DNA of 34,085 bases from Candidatus Poribacteria bacterium (GTDB taxonomy: Bacteria > Poribacteria > WGA-4E > WGA-3G). The stretch lies in contig JAPPES010000110.1 in NCBI GenBank assembly GCA_028824125.1, positions 1-34,085 of the forward strand. The letters are read 5' to 3'. The number at the start of each line of letters is the position of its first letter. The first letter of the stretch is position 1. The notes under the pieces are model-generated. The model saw only the letters and a list, made by a program, of their open reading frames with translations. It was not told where the DNA came from and made no database searches. Both the position numbers and the translations under genes were made by a program. Of the stretch, positions 16,382 to 23,888 are shown piece by piece.

Positions 16382-16690
16382 GCACAAACTAAATGAAGAT
16401 TAATTTATTAATTCGGTAATTCTGATTTCTTTTCTGTCTGAATCGCGGAGAACACGGAGGACGCAGAAGAACGCGGAAAATGCTTGTGTCTCTCGGACAT
16501 TTCCTTTCGCAAGAGCCAGGGCAGTAACAAAGAATCTCTTAATTCCGCGTTCTCCGCGTTCTCCGCGTTTTCCGTGCCTTCCGTGATTCAGACAACATGA
16601 TAATGGAGCTCACACAAGAGAAACATTAAACAAGATGTCTATGGTACGGAAATTACCGAAATATTTATTTAAATTTCATACAGTTTGTGC
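16382..16690. mobile_element. Long inverted-repeat element of about 309 bp enclosing a second element
   Basis: A 40-bp arm at 16382-16421, beginning GCACAAACT and ending TTCGGTAATT, recurs inverted at 16651-16690, ending GTTTGTGC, with roughly 80 percent identity by eye. A third single arm is at 22005-22044. Between the arms sits the independent inverted repeat 16435-16594. There is no ORF. Together with the hairpins before it, this explains the 566-base gene-free stretch 16172-16737. Confidence 0.55.
16435..16594. repeat. GC-rich inverted repeat with tandem CGCGGAGAA subrepeats
   Basis: TGTCTGAATC (16435-16444) and GATTCAGACA (16585-16594) are perfect inverted ends. The arms inside are built of short purine-rich units such as CGCGGAGAACACGGAGGACG on the left and the complementary CCGCGTTCTCCGCGTTCTCC on the right. 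The GC-rich arms stand out from their AT-rich surroundings. Similar units are common in intergenic DNA of environmental bacteria. Confidence 0.65.
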
Positions 16691-16737
16691 TACAAAATGT
16701 CCAAATAATTATATGGTCTGTAGGAGTCAGCAAAATT

Positions 16738-17685
16738 GTGAAAGCGATTGTCATTAAATTATTGCCTGATAAACGCCGCGAAAAGACCGTCGTCCCTGAT
16801 TGGAAAGAACCTGCTCCGCCTGAACAAAATGAGGTGTTGTGTGAAGCAGTTTTTACGGGATTGACCAACGGCACTGAACGTAATCAACTCATCGGTGGTA
16901 ACTATGCACCGTCTGATGAAAATTTGCCGAGTGGCGGTGGCTATCAGAACGTTGGGCGAGTCATAGAAACCGGACCCGACGTAACACAACTTCAAATAGG
17001 GGATATGATTTACGCCAGCGTAGACCACGTCGAGCGGTTCACGATTGCGGAAAACGGATTACTGCTGAAATTGCCGGATGACGTTGATCCTGCTGAAGCT
17101 GCGCTTTTCGGTATATCGGGTGTAGCGATGCACTGTTGCCGCAGAGTCGATCCACGTATCGGAGAAAGAGTCCTGATTGTTGGGCAAGGATGTATCGGCA
17201 TGTTTGCGGCGCAGATTGCTCACGCGATGGGAGCACGCGTTTCTGTGTGTGATATTGATGAATCCCGATTAGAACAGGCGCGCCAACTCGGTATAGCAGA
17301 GCAGGTTATCAATACCAGCGGTGACGGATGGGATGCACAGATTGGGGACGGTGGTTTTGATGTTGTGATGGATTTTGCAGGTGCAGTGGACATGGTAACG
17401 CCAATGATACGTGCATGTAAAACCCGTGGGCGTTTGCTTTTGGTCGCTGGACGTTTTGATGTCCACTACACCTTTAACGTAGGACAATTCAAGGAGATTA
17501 GCATTCTGCAATGTAGCCATTTCACCCGTGATGATCTGGAAAATCTATGTCGTTTTCTTCGTCAAGGTTCGATTAAAATCGCGCCGCTTATCCGGCACCG
17601 AGTCAATCTCAACGAAGTACCACAAATATATCGTTGGCTCCGAGATGAACCGATGCGATTGCTCGGCACTGTTTTCGAATGGTAA
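16738..17685 (+). CDS. MDR-family (zinc-type alcohol dehydrogenase-like) oxidoreductase
   Basis: A 315-residue medium-chain dehydrogenase/reductase. The catalytic domain has TGLTNGTERN where zinc enzymes have GICGTD, so the catalytic-zinc Cys is missing. This resembles the BchC/bi-domain oxidoreductase branch. The Rossmann motif is VLIVGQGCIGMFAAQ and VCDIDESRLE ends with the Asp that selects NAD(H). I start at GTG 16738 with AGGAG at 16722-16726; the longer frame from GTG 16687 begins inside a repeat arm and adds residues unlike the family. It is probably monocistronic, since only repeats lie on either side. Confidence 0.82.
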   Translation: MKAIVIKLLPDKRREKTVVPDWKEPAPPEQNEVLCEAVFTGLTNGTERNQLIGGNYAPSDENLPSGGGYQNVGRVIETGPDVTQLQIGDMIYASVDHVERFTIAENGLLLKLPDDVDPAEAALFGISGVAMHCCRRVDPRIGERVLIVGQGCIGMFAAQIAHAMGARVSVCDIDESRLEQARQLGIAEQVINTSGDGWDAQIGDGGFDVVMDFAGAVDMVTPMIRACKTRGRLLLVAGRFDVHYTFNVGQFKEISILQCSHFTRDDLENLCRFLRQGSIKIAPLIRHRVNLNEVPQIYRWLRDEPMRLLGTVFEW

Positions 17686-17716
17686 TATCAAATTATACTA
17701 AACTTTGGACAATTTT

Positions 17717-18056
17717 ACGAGTTGTGCTAAATAACTTTTAGCAACCAATTATTTCACATAAATAAAGGTTTTACGGATATCTTCATTAGTTGAGATGCTC
17801 TTTAGTCCCGTAGGGACGATATGTTTATAGCAGCACGGACGACCTCATCCCCTTAGTCCCGTAGGGACGATATGTTTCGAAGCACATCAACGATAAATAT
17901 GTCGTTCCTACGGAACTCAAGAAAGATAGGTTATCACATTTCTATAAACATATCGTCCCTACGGGACTGAAGACCATATAAATATATGATAATGACTTTC
18001 AAAATACATTTTTTTGTGAAATAGAGTTCTACATATAGTTATTTAGCACAACTCGT
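17717..18056. mobile_element. 340-bp MITE-like element with 20-bp perfect TIRs and 7-bp target duplication
   Basis: The left end ACGAGTTGTGCTAAATAACT (17717-17736) and right end AGTTATTTAGCACAACTCGT (18037-18056) are perfect inverted repeats. CAATTTT directly abuts both ends (17710-17716 and 18057-18063), as a target-site duplication would. Subterminal ATTTCACA also recurs inverted. The interior has no ORF but carries four REP-like hairpins. Size, ends and duplication together are diagnostic of a non-autonomous transposon. Confidence 0.8.
17801..17972. repeat. Four REP-like GTCCC-GTA-GGGAC hairpin repeats inside the MITE
   Basis: Copies at 17801-17830 and 17852-17879 read forward (AGTCCCGTAGGGACGATATG). 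Copies at 17896-17921 (degenerate) and 17942-17972 read in reverse. Copies 1 and 4 match over about 30 bp, so the four form two nested inverted pairs, like a BIME of the REP type. Each copy holds the hairpin GTCCC-GTA-GGGAC plus an oriented tail. Confidence 0.7.
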
Positions 18057-18430
18057 CAATTTTAGGAGTCCTTATTTGATAGCATCGTTATGGAAAAACG
18101 TGGATATTAGAATTAGATTTTATCCACACACCTTTTGCCCCGCTGGGGCTTTGTCCGTGTATAAACAATCTTGTATTTATTGTCTAATATGTTTCCATAA
18201 ACGGGATTTATTAAATTTTTCGGTTTATATGCCTATATCATGATAGTATTATAATAGTTTTTTGAAAAACTAACCTAATTTCCAAAAATTTTGATCAAAT
18301 TCGGTAAAATTACGCATTTTTTGAGAAAATTAGCAATTTTGCTAATTGGCGCGCTATATTTGTTTGAACCCTGTTTTACAGGATTACGGGTGCGTCCAGT
18401 TTTTGTCACTAAGTATTTTTGAAAATTAAC

Positions 18431-18459
18431 TTGACAAACCAATATATTTATGTTAATAT
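18431..18459 (+). promoter_or_regulatory. Near-consensus promoter without a gene
   Basis: TTGACA at 18431-18436 and TAATAT at 18454-18459 have a 17-base spacer. No gene follows for 430 bases; the first thing downstream is the ACGT tandem array. It may drive a noncoding RNA or a long leader of the vWA gene. Confidence 0.65.
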
Positions 18460-18585
18460 TATTATCACACAATTAAATAATGCTCTCAATACACACAAAA
18501 TTTCTAAAAAACAAAGAGAAGAAAAAACAAAAAATCTAAAAATCACGTCACAATCCTTGTCCTGATTGACTTTTACACGTCACTA

Positions 18586-18680
18586 GGACGTGCAAAACGT
18601 CCTAAAATGCCCTAAATGTGACGTGCAAAACGTCCTAAATGTGACGTGTAACGTCCTAAATGTGACGTGCTAACGTCCTA
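18586..18680. repeat. ACGTCC/GTGACGT tandem array
   Basis: A 19-bp unit ACGTCCTAAATGTGACGTG occurs intact at 18630-18648 and 18651-18669, with partial copies at 18611-18625 and 18673-18680. The array opens with the perfect hairpin GGACGT-GCAAA-ACGTCC (18586-18602). Period is about 21-22 bases. ACGT-cored half-sites face both ways, as in operator arrays or RNA stem clusters. Spacers of 2-4 bases exclude CRISPR. Confidence 0.6.
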
Positions 18681-18770
18681 ATTGAAGGTGTCCATCGGGA
18701 AGGCAAAGTGAAACTCAACCGACAATATACTTTGTACGAAAACTTTACGTACCCTCTAATTCAAAATAGG

Positions 18771-18800
18771 TTGACCTCATTTGCCATTCCCGTGTATACT
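18771..18800 (+). promoter_or_regulatory. Putative promoter of the vWA gene
   Basis: TTGACC at 18771-18776 and TATACT at 18795-18800 with an 18-base spacer, about 90 bases before the start codon. Confidence 0.5.
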
Positions 18801-18891
18801 ATATTATACAAACAGCGAAGTCAAATTTGTTGTGATTAAATACACCTCCCTAATTCGCTGAGCATTCTGTTTGTAGGGGTATCGTACCGTT

Positions 18892-21237
18892 ATGTTTGAA
18901 CAACTGATGAAGTACCCGATTGACGTTTTTCGAGAGGGGGACTTCTCCTTCGGCGTGCCAATACCGGGCCTTCTTATTTTTGTCCTCATGGTCGGACTTG
19001 TTGCAGCAACCATTTGGGCATATCGGAGCACAAAAGGACGAACTGGACGTGTGTTCCGTGGATTTCTCATTGTTCTCCGCACCATTGTCTTGTGTTTCCT
19101 CGCCTTCTGTCTACTCAAACCTTTTCTCACAATTTATCAGAACAACCCAGATGACTCCTATCTCTTAGTAATGGTAGACCGTTCCAAGAGTATGCAAATT
19201 ACTGATTCAGACGATGGAGAATCTCGATTGAATCAAGTTAACCAATTACTCTTTGGAGAGAATCCTGAAGATGGCGGAGGTCTTATTGATAAGCTAAATG
19301 CAAACAAATTCAAGGTCAGACTCTTTGGATTTGACACAGAGGCGAAACGCATTGAAAATGTGGCACTGCCAAGCGCGGATGGCGAAAATACAAATATTCC
19401 AAAAGCCCTAAATGAGGCACTTGAAGATTTACAAGGTATCCCTCTTTCCGGTATTGTTCTCTGCACCGATGGTGTTGATAGAAGTGGCACAGATATGGCA
19501 AAACTTGCAATGCAAGTCCGACAAAGGAAAGCACCTATCCATACTGTTGGTATTGGTTCAGAGGAAGGGGTACCTGACATTGAATTGGTGAAGGTAGATG
19601 CTCCCCGTAGCGCAGAAGAAGATTTTCCTGTTGATATATCCGCTACCGTGAAACGGACAGGGAACACACGAAAGAAAGCCACGATCCACTTAATAGAAAA
19701 TGGACGGATCCTTGAAACGGTTCCGGTATCCATGAAGAACGAAACAACAAGAGTCCCACTCAAATTCACGCCGCGCCAACCAGGCACCAGAAAATATGAG
19801 GTGCAAGTTTTGCCTGAAGCGGATGAGGTAATTCCCCAAAACAACACTAAAACCTTCATTTTGAAAGTTGCCCCTACCAAACGTGTTAAGATACTATTTG
19901 TTTCCAAACCTTTCTGGGGATTTAAATTTATCAAACGCGCACTGCAAGACGATCCGAATATCATCTTAACAGACCGATTTTTAACGAGTGACCAAAGTTT
20001 TGGCGGCACACAAGGCGCTGCAGGCCAAGACTTCAAATTTTATCCAGATTCAAAAGATACTCTTTTCGATTTTGACGCAATTATATTCGGTAATATAGAT
20101 GCTTCTAAATTCACGCGTTCACAGCTTGAAAATACGGTTGAATTCGTACGCACACGCGGCGGCGGTTTTTTGATGTTAGGGGGAACGCATTCCTTAGGTA
20201 ACTCTGAAGTAGATGGTTCATATCTCAATACACCAATCGCCGAATTACTTCCTATTGAATTGGAATTAGGTGTCCGTCCAAAGCCATTACCTGAAAATTT
20301 GCCCCCTTCTCAGATGCCGCGCACAAAAGGATTTAAGTTACAACTCACAACAGAGGGCAAAACAGACCCGTTAATGGAATTGGCAGATAATCCGACTGAA
20401 AATCTGCAACATTGGAATAATATGCCAGCACTTTTCGGTTATAGTAAAGTCAAACGCGCAAAAGCAGGAGCAACCGTTCTCGCCGAACATCCGAGTGATC
20501 GAAATGAATTTGGGAATCGTATTCTCATCGCAACTCACAATTATAATGCAGGACGGGTTATGGTGTTTACCCCTAACAATTCATATCGGTGGCATACAAT
20601 TCCAGAAAAAGAAAATGGTAATCACCACCGATTTAATGATAATCACCACCGATTTTGGCGGCAGGTCGCAAAATGGTTGACAACTGCACCGAAATCTTCC
20701 CTCGAAATTAATCTTATGAAGACTGAATATACGTTGAAGGAACCCGTTGTGATTGAAGTCACTGCAATGGATAAAACTTTTACGGTGACAAATGAAGCAA
20801 AATTGCGCGCAGTCATTGTAGATGAAACTGGCACACGAAGGGAGTTTCCACTTGAACAGGTGTTAGGTAAAGATGGGTTATATACCGCTCGATTTATTCC
20901 GAACCGATATGGCGAATATACTGTCACTGCAACAGGAACTCTTCATGGCGAAGACCTTGGCAAACAGCAAGCACTTTTTGAAGTTAAACCATCCTATGCA
21001 GAATTTAGCGATGCATCACTCAACGTCCCACTTCTCACAAACCTTGCAGATATGAGCGGCGGCAAATATTATCCCGTTGAAGCAGCAGACCAATTAGTTA
21101 ATCAGATTTCACTCGTTGAGAGTGCAACATCACAGATAACCGATATTGATATTTGGGATCTGCCATTGATTTTCGGGACGATCCTCATGCTACTCGGCCT
21201 GGAATGGTTCTTACGTAAACGGGGTGGTTTGGTATAA
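18892..21237 (+). CDS. vWA-domain membrane protein with glutamine-amidotransferase-like region
   Basis: A 781-residue inner-membrane protein. Two N-terminal membrane helices (about 25-43 and 57-82) are followed by a vWA domain. Its metal-ion-dependent adhesion site is complete: D96, S98 and S100 in DRSKSM, and T192 and D193 in CTDGVD. An Ig-like or adhesion-type stretch (about 230-330) comes next. Then comes a class I glutamine-amidotransferase-like fold (about 345-560) with FVRTRGGGFLMLGGTHS but no obvious catalytic Cys. One membrane helix near 755-773 ends the chain. Large bacterial proteins of this plan are common in Planctomycetes and relatives and their role is unknown. AGGGG lies 12 bases before ATG. 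Confidence 0.85.
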   Translation: MFEQLMKYPIDVFREGDFSFGVPIPGLLIFVLMVGLVAATIWAYRSTKGRTGRVFRGFLIVLRTIVLCFLAFCLLKPFLTIYQNNPDDSYLLVMVDRSKSMQITDSDDGESRLNQVNQLLFGENPEDGGGLIDKLNANKFKVRLFGFDTEAKRIENVALPSADGENTNIPKALNEALEDLQGIPLSGIVLCTDGVDRSGTDMAKLAMQVRQRKAPIHTVGIGSEEGVPDIELVKVDAPRSAEEDFPVDISATVKRTGNTRKKATIHLIENGRILETVPVSMKNETTRVPLKFTPRQPGTRKYEVQVLPEADEVIPQNNTKTFILKVAPTKRVKILFVSKPFWGFKFIKRALQDDPNIILTDRFLTSDQSFGGTQGAAGQDFKFYPDSKDTLFDFDAIIFGNIDASKFTRSQLENTVEFVRTRGGGFLMLGGTHSLGNSEVDGSYLNTPIAELLPIELELGVRPKPLPENLPPSQMPRTKGFKLQLTTEGKTDPLMELADNPTENLQHWNNMPALFGYSKVKRAKAGATVLAEHPSDRNEFGNRILIATHNYNAGRVMVFTPNNSYRWHTIPEKENGNHHRFNDNHHRFWRQVAKWLTTAPKSSLEINLMKTEYTLKEPVVIEVTAMDKTFTVTNEAKLRAVIVDETGTRREFPLEQVLGKDGLYTARFIPNRYGEYTVTATGTLHGEDLGKQQALFEVKPSYAEFSDASLNVPLLTNLADMSGGKYYPVEAADQLVNQISLVESATSQITDIDIWDLPLIFGTILMLLGLEWFLRKRGGLV

Positions 21238-21281
21238 GCAGCGTTGCTTAGTTTTAACGTAAGCTCGGTAAAGTCTTTGTA

Positions 21282-21304
21282 GAGCAAACTGTTAGTTTGC
21301 GCTC
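21282..21304. repeat. AAACT/AGTTT palindrome between convergent genes
   Basis: GAGCAAACT-GTT-AGTTTGCGCTC contains the perfect stem GCAAACT/AGTTTGC (21284-21300). It lies 45 bases after the vWA stop and 18 bases before the end of the convergent Uma2 gene. It is a member of the dispersed family seen at 6959 and 12504. Confidence 0.55.
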
Positions 21305-21321
21305 CACAGAAATTAGAGCCT

Positions 21322-21915
21322 TTACTTTTTAGGGAATTTAACGCTTTCATATATTTCTTGAAGTGGTAATTCGCACTGAATAGAGATAAGCGGAAGAACT
21401 TCATCAAGTTCTTGAAAGGAAGTATAACCCCATTCCACCTGTTTTCGGAGATACCGTTCAACATATACCCTATCTTGTGATACAAGGATGTATTCTTTTA
21501 AGGATTCAAGTTGTCTGTAGTGTAATAATTTTTCTCCTCTATCATAAGCCTCCGTACTTGGAGAGGGTACTTCTACAATGATGATTGGATTGAGGAGTGT
21601 GTCAAAAACATCGTCTTCAAAACGTGGTTCATCACAAACGGCAACGACATCTGGATAGAAATAGGATGAAGTGCTGGGTGTGCTTACACGCATTTCGCCC
21701 TTATAAGTTTCACATCCGCTGCCTTTTAAGCGATTGCGAAGTTCACCAAAAATATTACCTGAAATAAGATTATGTACGCGACTTGCACCAGACATAGCGA
21801 CAATTTTTCCTTCGACGTATTCGCTTCTGACAGTGTCAGCATCAGGGATAGTTTTACGTTCTAAAGTAATGTATTCTTCAGGGCTTAGATATGTTTGGGC
21901 ACCACTAATTGCCAT
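21322..21915 (-). CDS. Uma2-family (DUF820) restriction-endonuclease-fold protein
   Basis: About 197 residues of the Uma2 family. Seen are the N-terminal YLSPEEYITLE, EYVEGKIVAMSGAS, the PD-(D/E)xK core with YPDVVAVCD (D89) and IIIVEVPSPST (E115), and DRGEKLLHYRQLESLKEYILV with K129. The fold predicts a nuclease, yet Uma2 proteins, very abundant in cyanobacteria and some environmental phyla, have no settled role. I start at ATG 21915 because GGAGG just upstream is its ribosome-binding site. A GTG at 21927 overlaps that site. Confidence 0.88.
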   Translation of the reverse strand: MAISGAQTYLSPEEYITLERKTIPDADTVRSEYVEGKIVAMSGASRVHNLISGNIFGELRNRLKGSGCETYKGEMRVSTPSTSSYFYPDVVAVCDEPRFEDDVFDTLLNPIIIVEVPSPSTEAYDRGEKLLHYRQLESLKEYILVSQDRVYVERYLRKQVEWGYTSFQELDEVLPLISIQCELPLQEIYESVKFPKK

Positions 21916-21945
21916 GGCTCCCTCCACTTATGTTTTGATAATTCC

Positions 21946-21974
21946 ATCATAATGCAGATATATAGAAATGTCAA
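21946..21974 (-). promoter_or_regulatory. Promoter of the Uma2 gene
   Basis: On the minus strand TTGACA (21969-21974) and TATGAT (21946-21951) are 17 bases apart, ending 31 bases before the start codon. Confidence 0.65.
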
Positions 21975-22004
21975 GAACATTATACTATTTCTCTCATTTG
22001 CGTA

Positions 22005-22089
22005 GCATAAACTGTATGAAGATAAAAAAATAAATTAGGTAATTCAATAACCACGCTCGGTGCGGTTAGAAAACCGCATCTACCTGGGA
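22005..22089. repeat. Solo repeat arm plus GGTTAG-AACC hairpin, copy 2
   Basis: 22005-22044 is a third copy of the 40-bp arm found at 16382 and, inverted, at 16651. It is followed by the hairpin TGCGGTT-AGAA-AACCGCA at 22061-22078 and TCTACCTGGG. The same two modules occur near each other at 16317-16421, in the order hairpin then arm. Confidence 0.5.
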
Positions 22090-22119
22090 AAGCACACATA
22101 TTTTTAGGTTTACTATATC

Positions 22120-22665
22120 CTAATGAATATGAACTGTTCCATCTGATGCGTTAATTGTAAATGTCAATTTATCGCTGTTTAAGAGGAGAGTATATTCACC
22201 TGGTATGCAGAATCCAATGAATATGGCTTGAAAAAAATCGTACGAAATTGCCGGGCAATCGAAACTCCCATCAGGTTTCGGTTCACTCTGTGTTATCTTC
22301 AATATAATAGTATCGTGAGGTTGCCATATCCACGGTTCATTATGCCCTGTTATTAAACCAATATCCACCTCATTTTCATCAGAGTTTTGAAACAGACGTG
22401 TCTGATGATAACTGGTACAACCGCCATATCCACTATACACCAAAATAGTAACAGCATAATACTTAGGGTTCATACCAACAAAGTCCGATCCGTATAGTTC
22501 AAGCCGTTCATTGTACATAGTGATTTCTTTTATCTCTGTATCAATATCTGATACGTGTATCTGAATATCTCTAATCCACATAGGTGTGATCACACCCTCA
22601 TCACGATCACAACCGGACATAACTATAAAGAATGCGATTAGACAGATAAATGTTAGGTATTTCAT
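22120..22665 (-). CDS. Hypothetical lipoprotein
   Basis: A 181-residue protein with a lipoprotein signal peptide: MKY, a hydrophobic core, then VMSGC with C19 as the lipidated cysteine. The mature part is mostly beta-strand in character, with three cysteines in CTSYHQT, DCPAIS and GFCIPGEYT. GAGGGTGAC directly before ATG gives a good ribosome-binding site. I do not recognise a family. It is separated by about 110 bases from the metal operon and is probably independent. Confidence 0.75.
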   Translation of the reverse strand: MKYLTFICLIAFFIVMSGCDRDEGVITPMWIRDIQIHVSDIDTEIKEITMYNERLELYGSDFVGMNPKYYAVTILVYSGYGGCTSYHQTRLFQNSDENEVDIGLITGHNEPWIWQPHDTIILKITQSEPKPDGSFDCPAISYDFFQAIFIGFCIPGEYTLLLNSDKLTFTINASDGTVHIH

Positions 22666-22772
22666 GTCACCCTCTTTTTATGTTCGCGCTTTGTATATGT
22701 TTTTTCGTTGAAAGGTGCTTATAGGATCTTCACATTTTGAAATCAAGAAATTCGTATTACTTTAGTACAAGG

Positions 22773-23888
22773 TTATTGCACAAGCGTTTGTTGCGCGATG
22801 GTGCGTCCCCGCTCTGTTAGCATTAGCTGCGTTGCTTGTTGTGACACATATCGGTTGTTCAAAGCGTGTTTAACAACGCGTGTTGCAAATGTCGGTTCCC
22901 ATCGGAGATGTTCATGGAGGTGTGCTATTTCAGATTCAGCTTGCGCTTCTGGCAGTCCTTCGTGGTTTAAGAGATGTATAACAAGCATTGTTTGTGCAAA
23001 TTCCCATTTTTGGTGAATATGCCTGCGCGCAATTGCGATGAGTCCACGATTCGGAACCACCATAAAGGCAAGTCCGAAAACAAGAAATGTCACTGTTGCA
23101 ATAGGACCCGCAATAGGGACATCAAATGGGACGGCAAGCAAATAACCCACCACAGCATTTACACACCCGATAATAACACTGAGGATAAGCATCCGCGCGA
23201 GACTATCAGTCATCAAATAAGCGGTAGCAGCTGGCCCGGCAATAAGCGCGACAACTAAAATTGAACCCACTGCATCAAATGCGCCTACCGTCGTCATAGA
23301 AACCAACGTCATCAACCCATAATGGATAAGGGCAGGTGCGAACCCTAACGTTGCAGCTAAACTCGCGTCAAACGTTACCAACTTCAATTCCTTGTAGAAT
23401 ATTAGAATAAAAGCGAGGTTCAACAAGAACATTCCACCCATCACATATAGAGATACGGGTCCCCAACTATAACCGAACATTTCTAATTTGTTGAATGACG
23501 CGAACTCAAGTTTACCGAGCAGAACCGCATCCATATCGAGATGGATATTGCTTGTGTATTGAGAAATGAGGATTACCCCGATGCTGAAAAGTGCAGGAAA
23601 CGTTAATCCGATTGCAGCATCCTCTTTCACGAGTTTCGTTTTTTGCAGCAATTCAACGAAAATAACGGTGAGAACACCCGTTGCAGTAGCGGCGAGAATC
23701 AGTAATGGCGATGAAACACTATGTGTAAGAAAAAACGCGAGAACTATGCCGGGAAGAATAGCGTGACTAATCGCATCGCTCATCAACGTCATTCGCCGTA
23801 GTACCAAAAATACACCGGGTAAAGCGCATGCGGAGGCTGTAACAATAGCAATCAGTAGGGTAAGGATGTCAAGATCTTCTGGTATCAT
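22773..23888 (-). CDS. Metal ABC transporter permease (ABC-3) with C-terminal winged-helix-like domain
   Basis: A 371-residue permease of the ZnuB/MntC/TroC-D family with about eight to nine membrane helices. The conserved start LRRMTLMSDAISHAILPGI and the segment FDAVGSILVVALIAGPAATA are present. Residues 288-371 are a soluble tail not needed for transport. The tail has a helix (LLNHEGLPEAQAESEIAHL) and ends LMLTERGRTIAQQTL, the wing-plus-helix pattern (LT-GR-A) of winged-helix repressors such as the DtxR family. Its start overlaps the end of the preceding permease by 20 bases. Last gene of the metal operon. Confidence 0.88.
   Translation of the reverse strand: MIPEDLDILTLLIAIVTASACALPGVFLVLRRMTLMSDAISHAILPGIVLAFFLTHSVSSPLLILAATATGVLTVIFVELLQKTKLVKEDAAIGLTFPALFSIGVILISQYTSNIHLDMDAVLLGKLEFASFNKLEMFGYSWGPVSLYVMGGMFLLNLAFILIFYKELKLVTFDASLAATLGFAPALIHYGLMTLVSMTTVGAFDAVGSILVVALIAGPAATAYLMTDSLARMLILSVIIGCVNAVVGYLLAVPFDVPIAGPIATVTFLVFGLAFMVVPNRGLIAIARRHIHQKWEFAQTMLVIHLLNHEGLPEAQAESEIAHLHEHLRWEPTFATRVVKHALNNRYVSQQATQLMLTERGRTIAQQTLVQ

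Larger units (their letters stand above)
18057..18891. other. Gene-free AT-rich region after the MITE
   Basis: No ORF with coding character is seen. Apart from the promoters and array listed separately, it contains three hairpins: GCCCC-GCT-GGGGC at 18137-18149, AATTAGC-AATTTT-GCTAATT at 18328-18347, and CCTGT-TTT-ACAGG at 18370-18382. Bases 18200-18540 are markedly AT-rich. A 19-codon ORF near 18480 is rich in Lys and not convincing. Confidence 0.5.

Noticed and set aside
17801..17972. CRISPR array
   Set aside because: Copies face both directions, are unevenly spaced and are internally palindromic, and there are no cas genes; this fits REP-like repeats within a MITE.
18120..18128. DnaA box and chromosomal origin
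   Set aside because: A single perfect TTATCCACA stands in an AT-rich stretch. One 9-mer match is expected by chance at a fair rate in 34 kb, no cluster of boxes is present, and no dnaA, dnaN or gyrB neighbours are seen.
18586..18680. CRISPR array or iteron-type origin
   Set aside because: Spacers are only 2-4 bases, units vary in length, and no replication gene is near.
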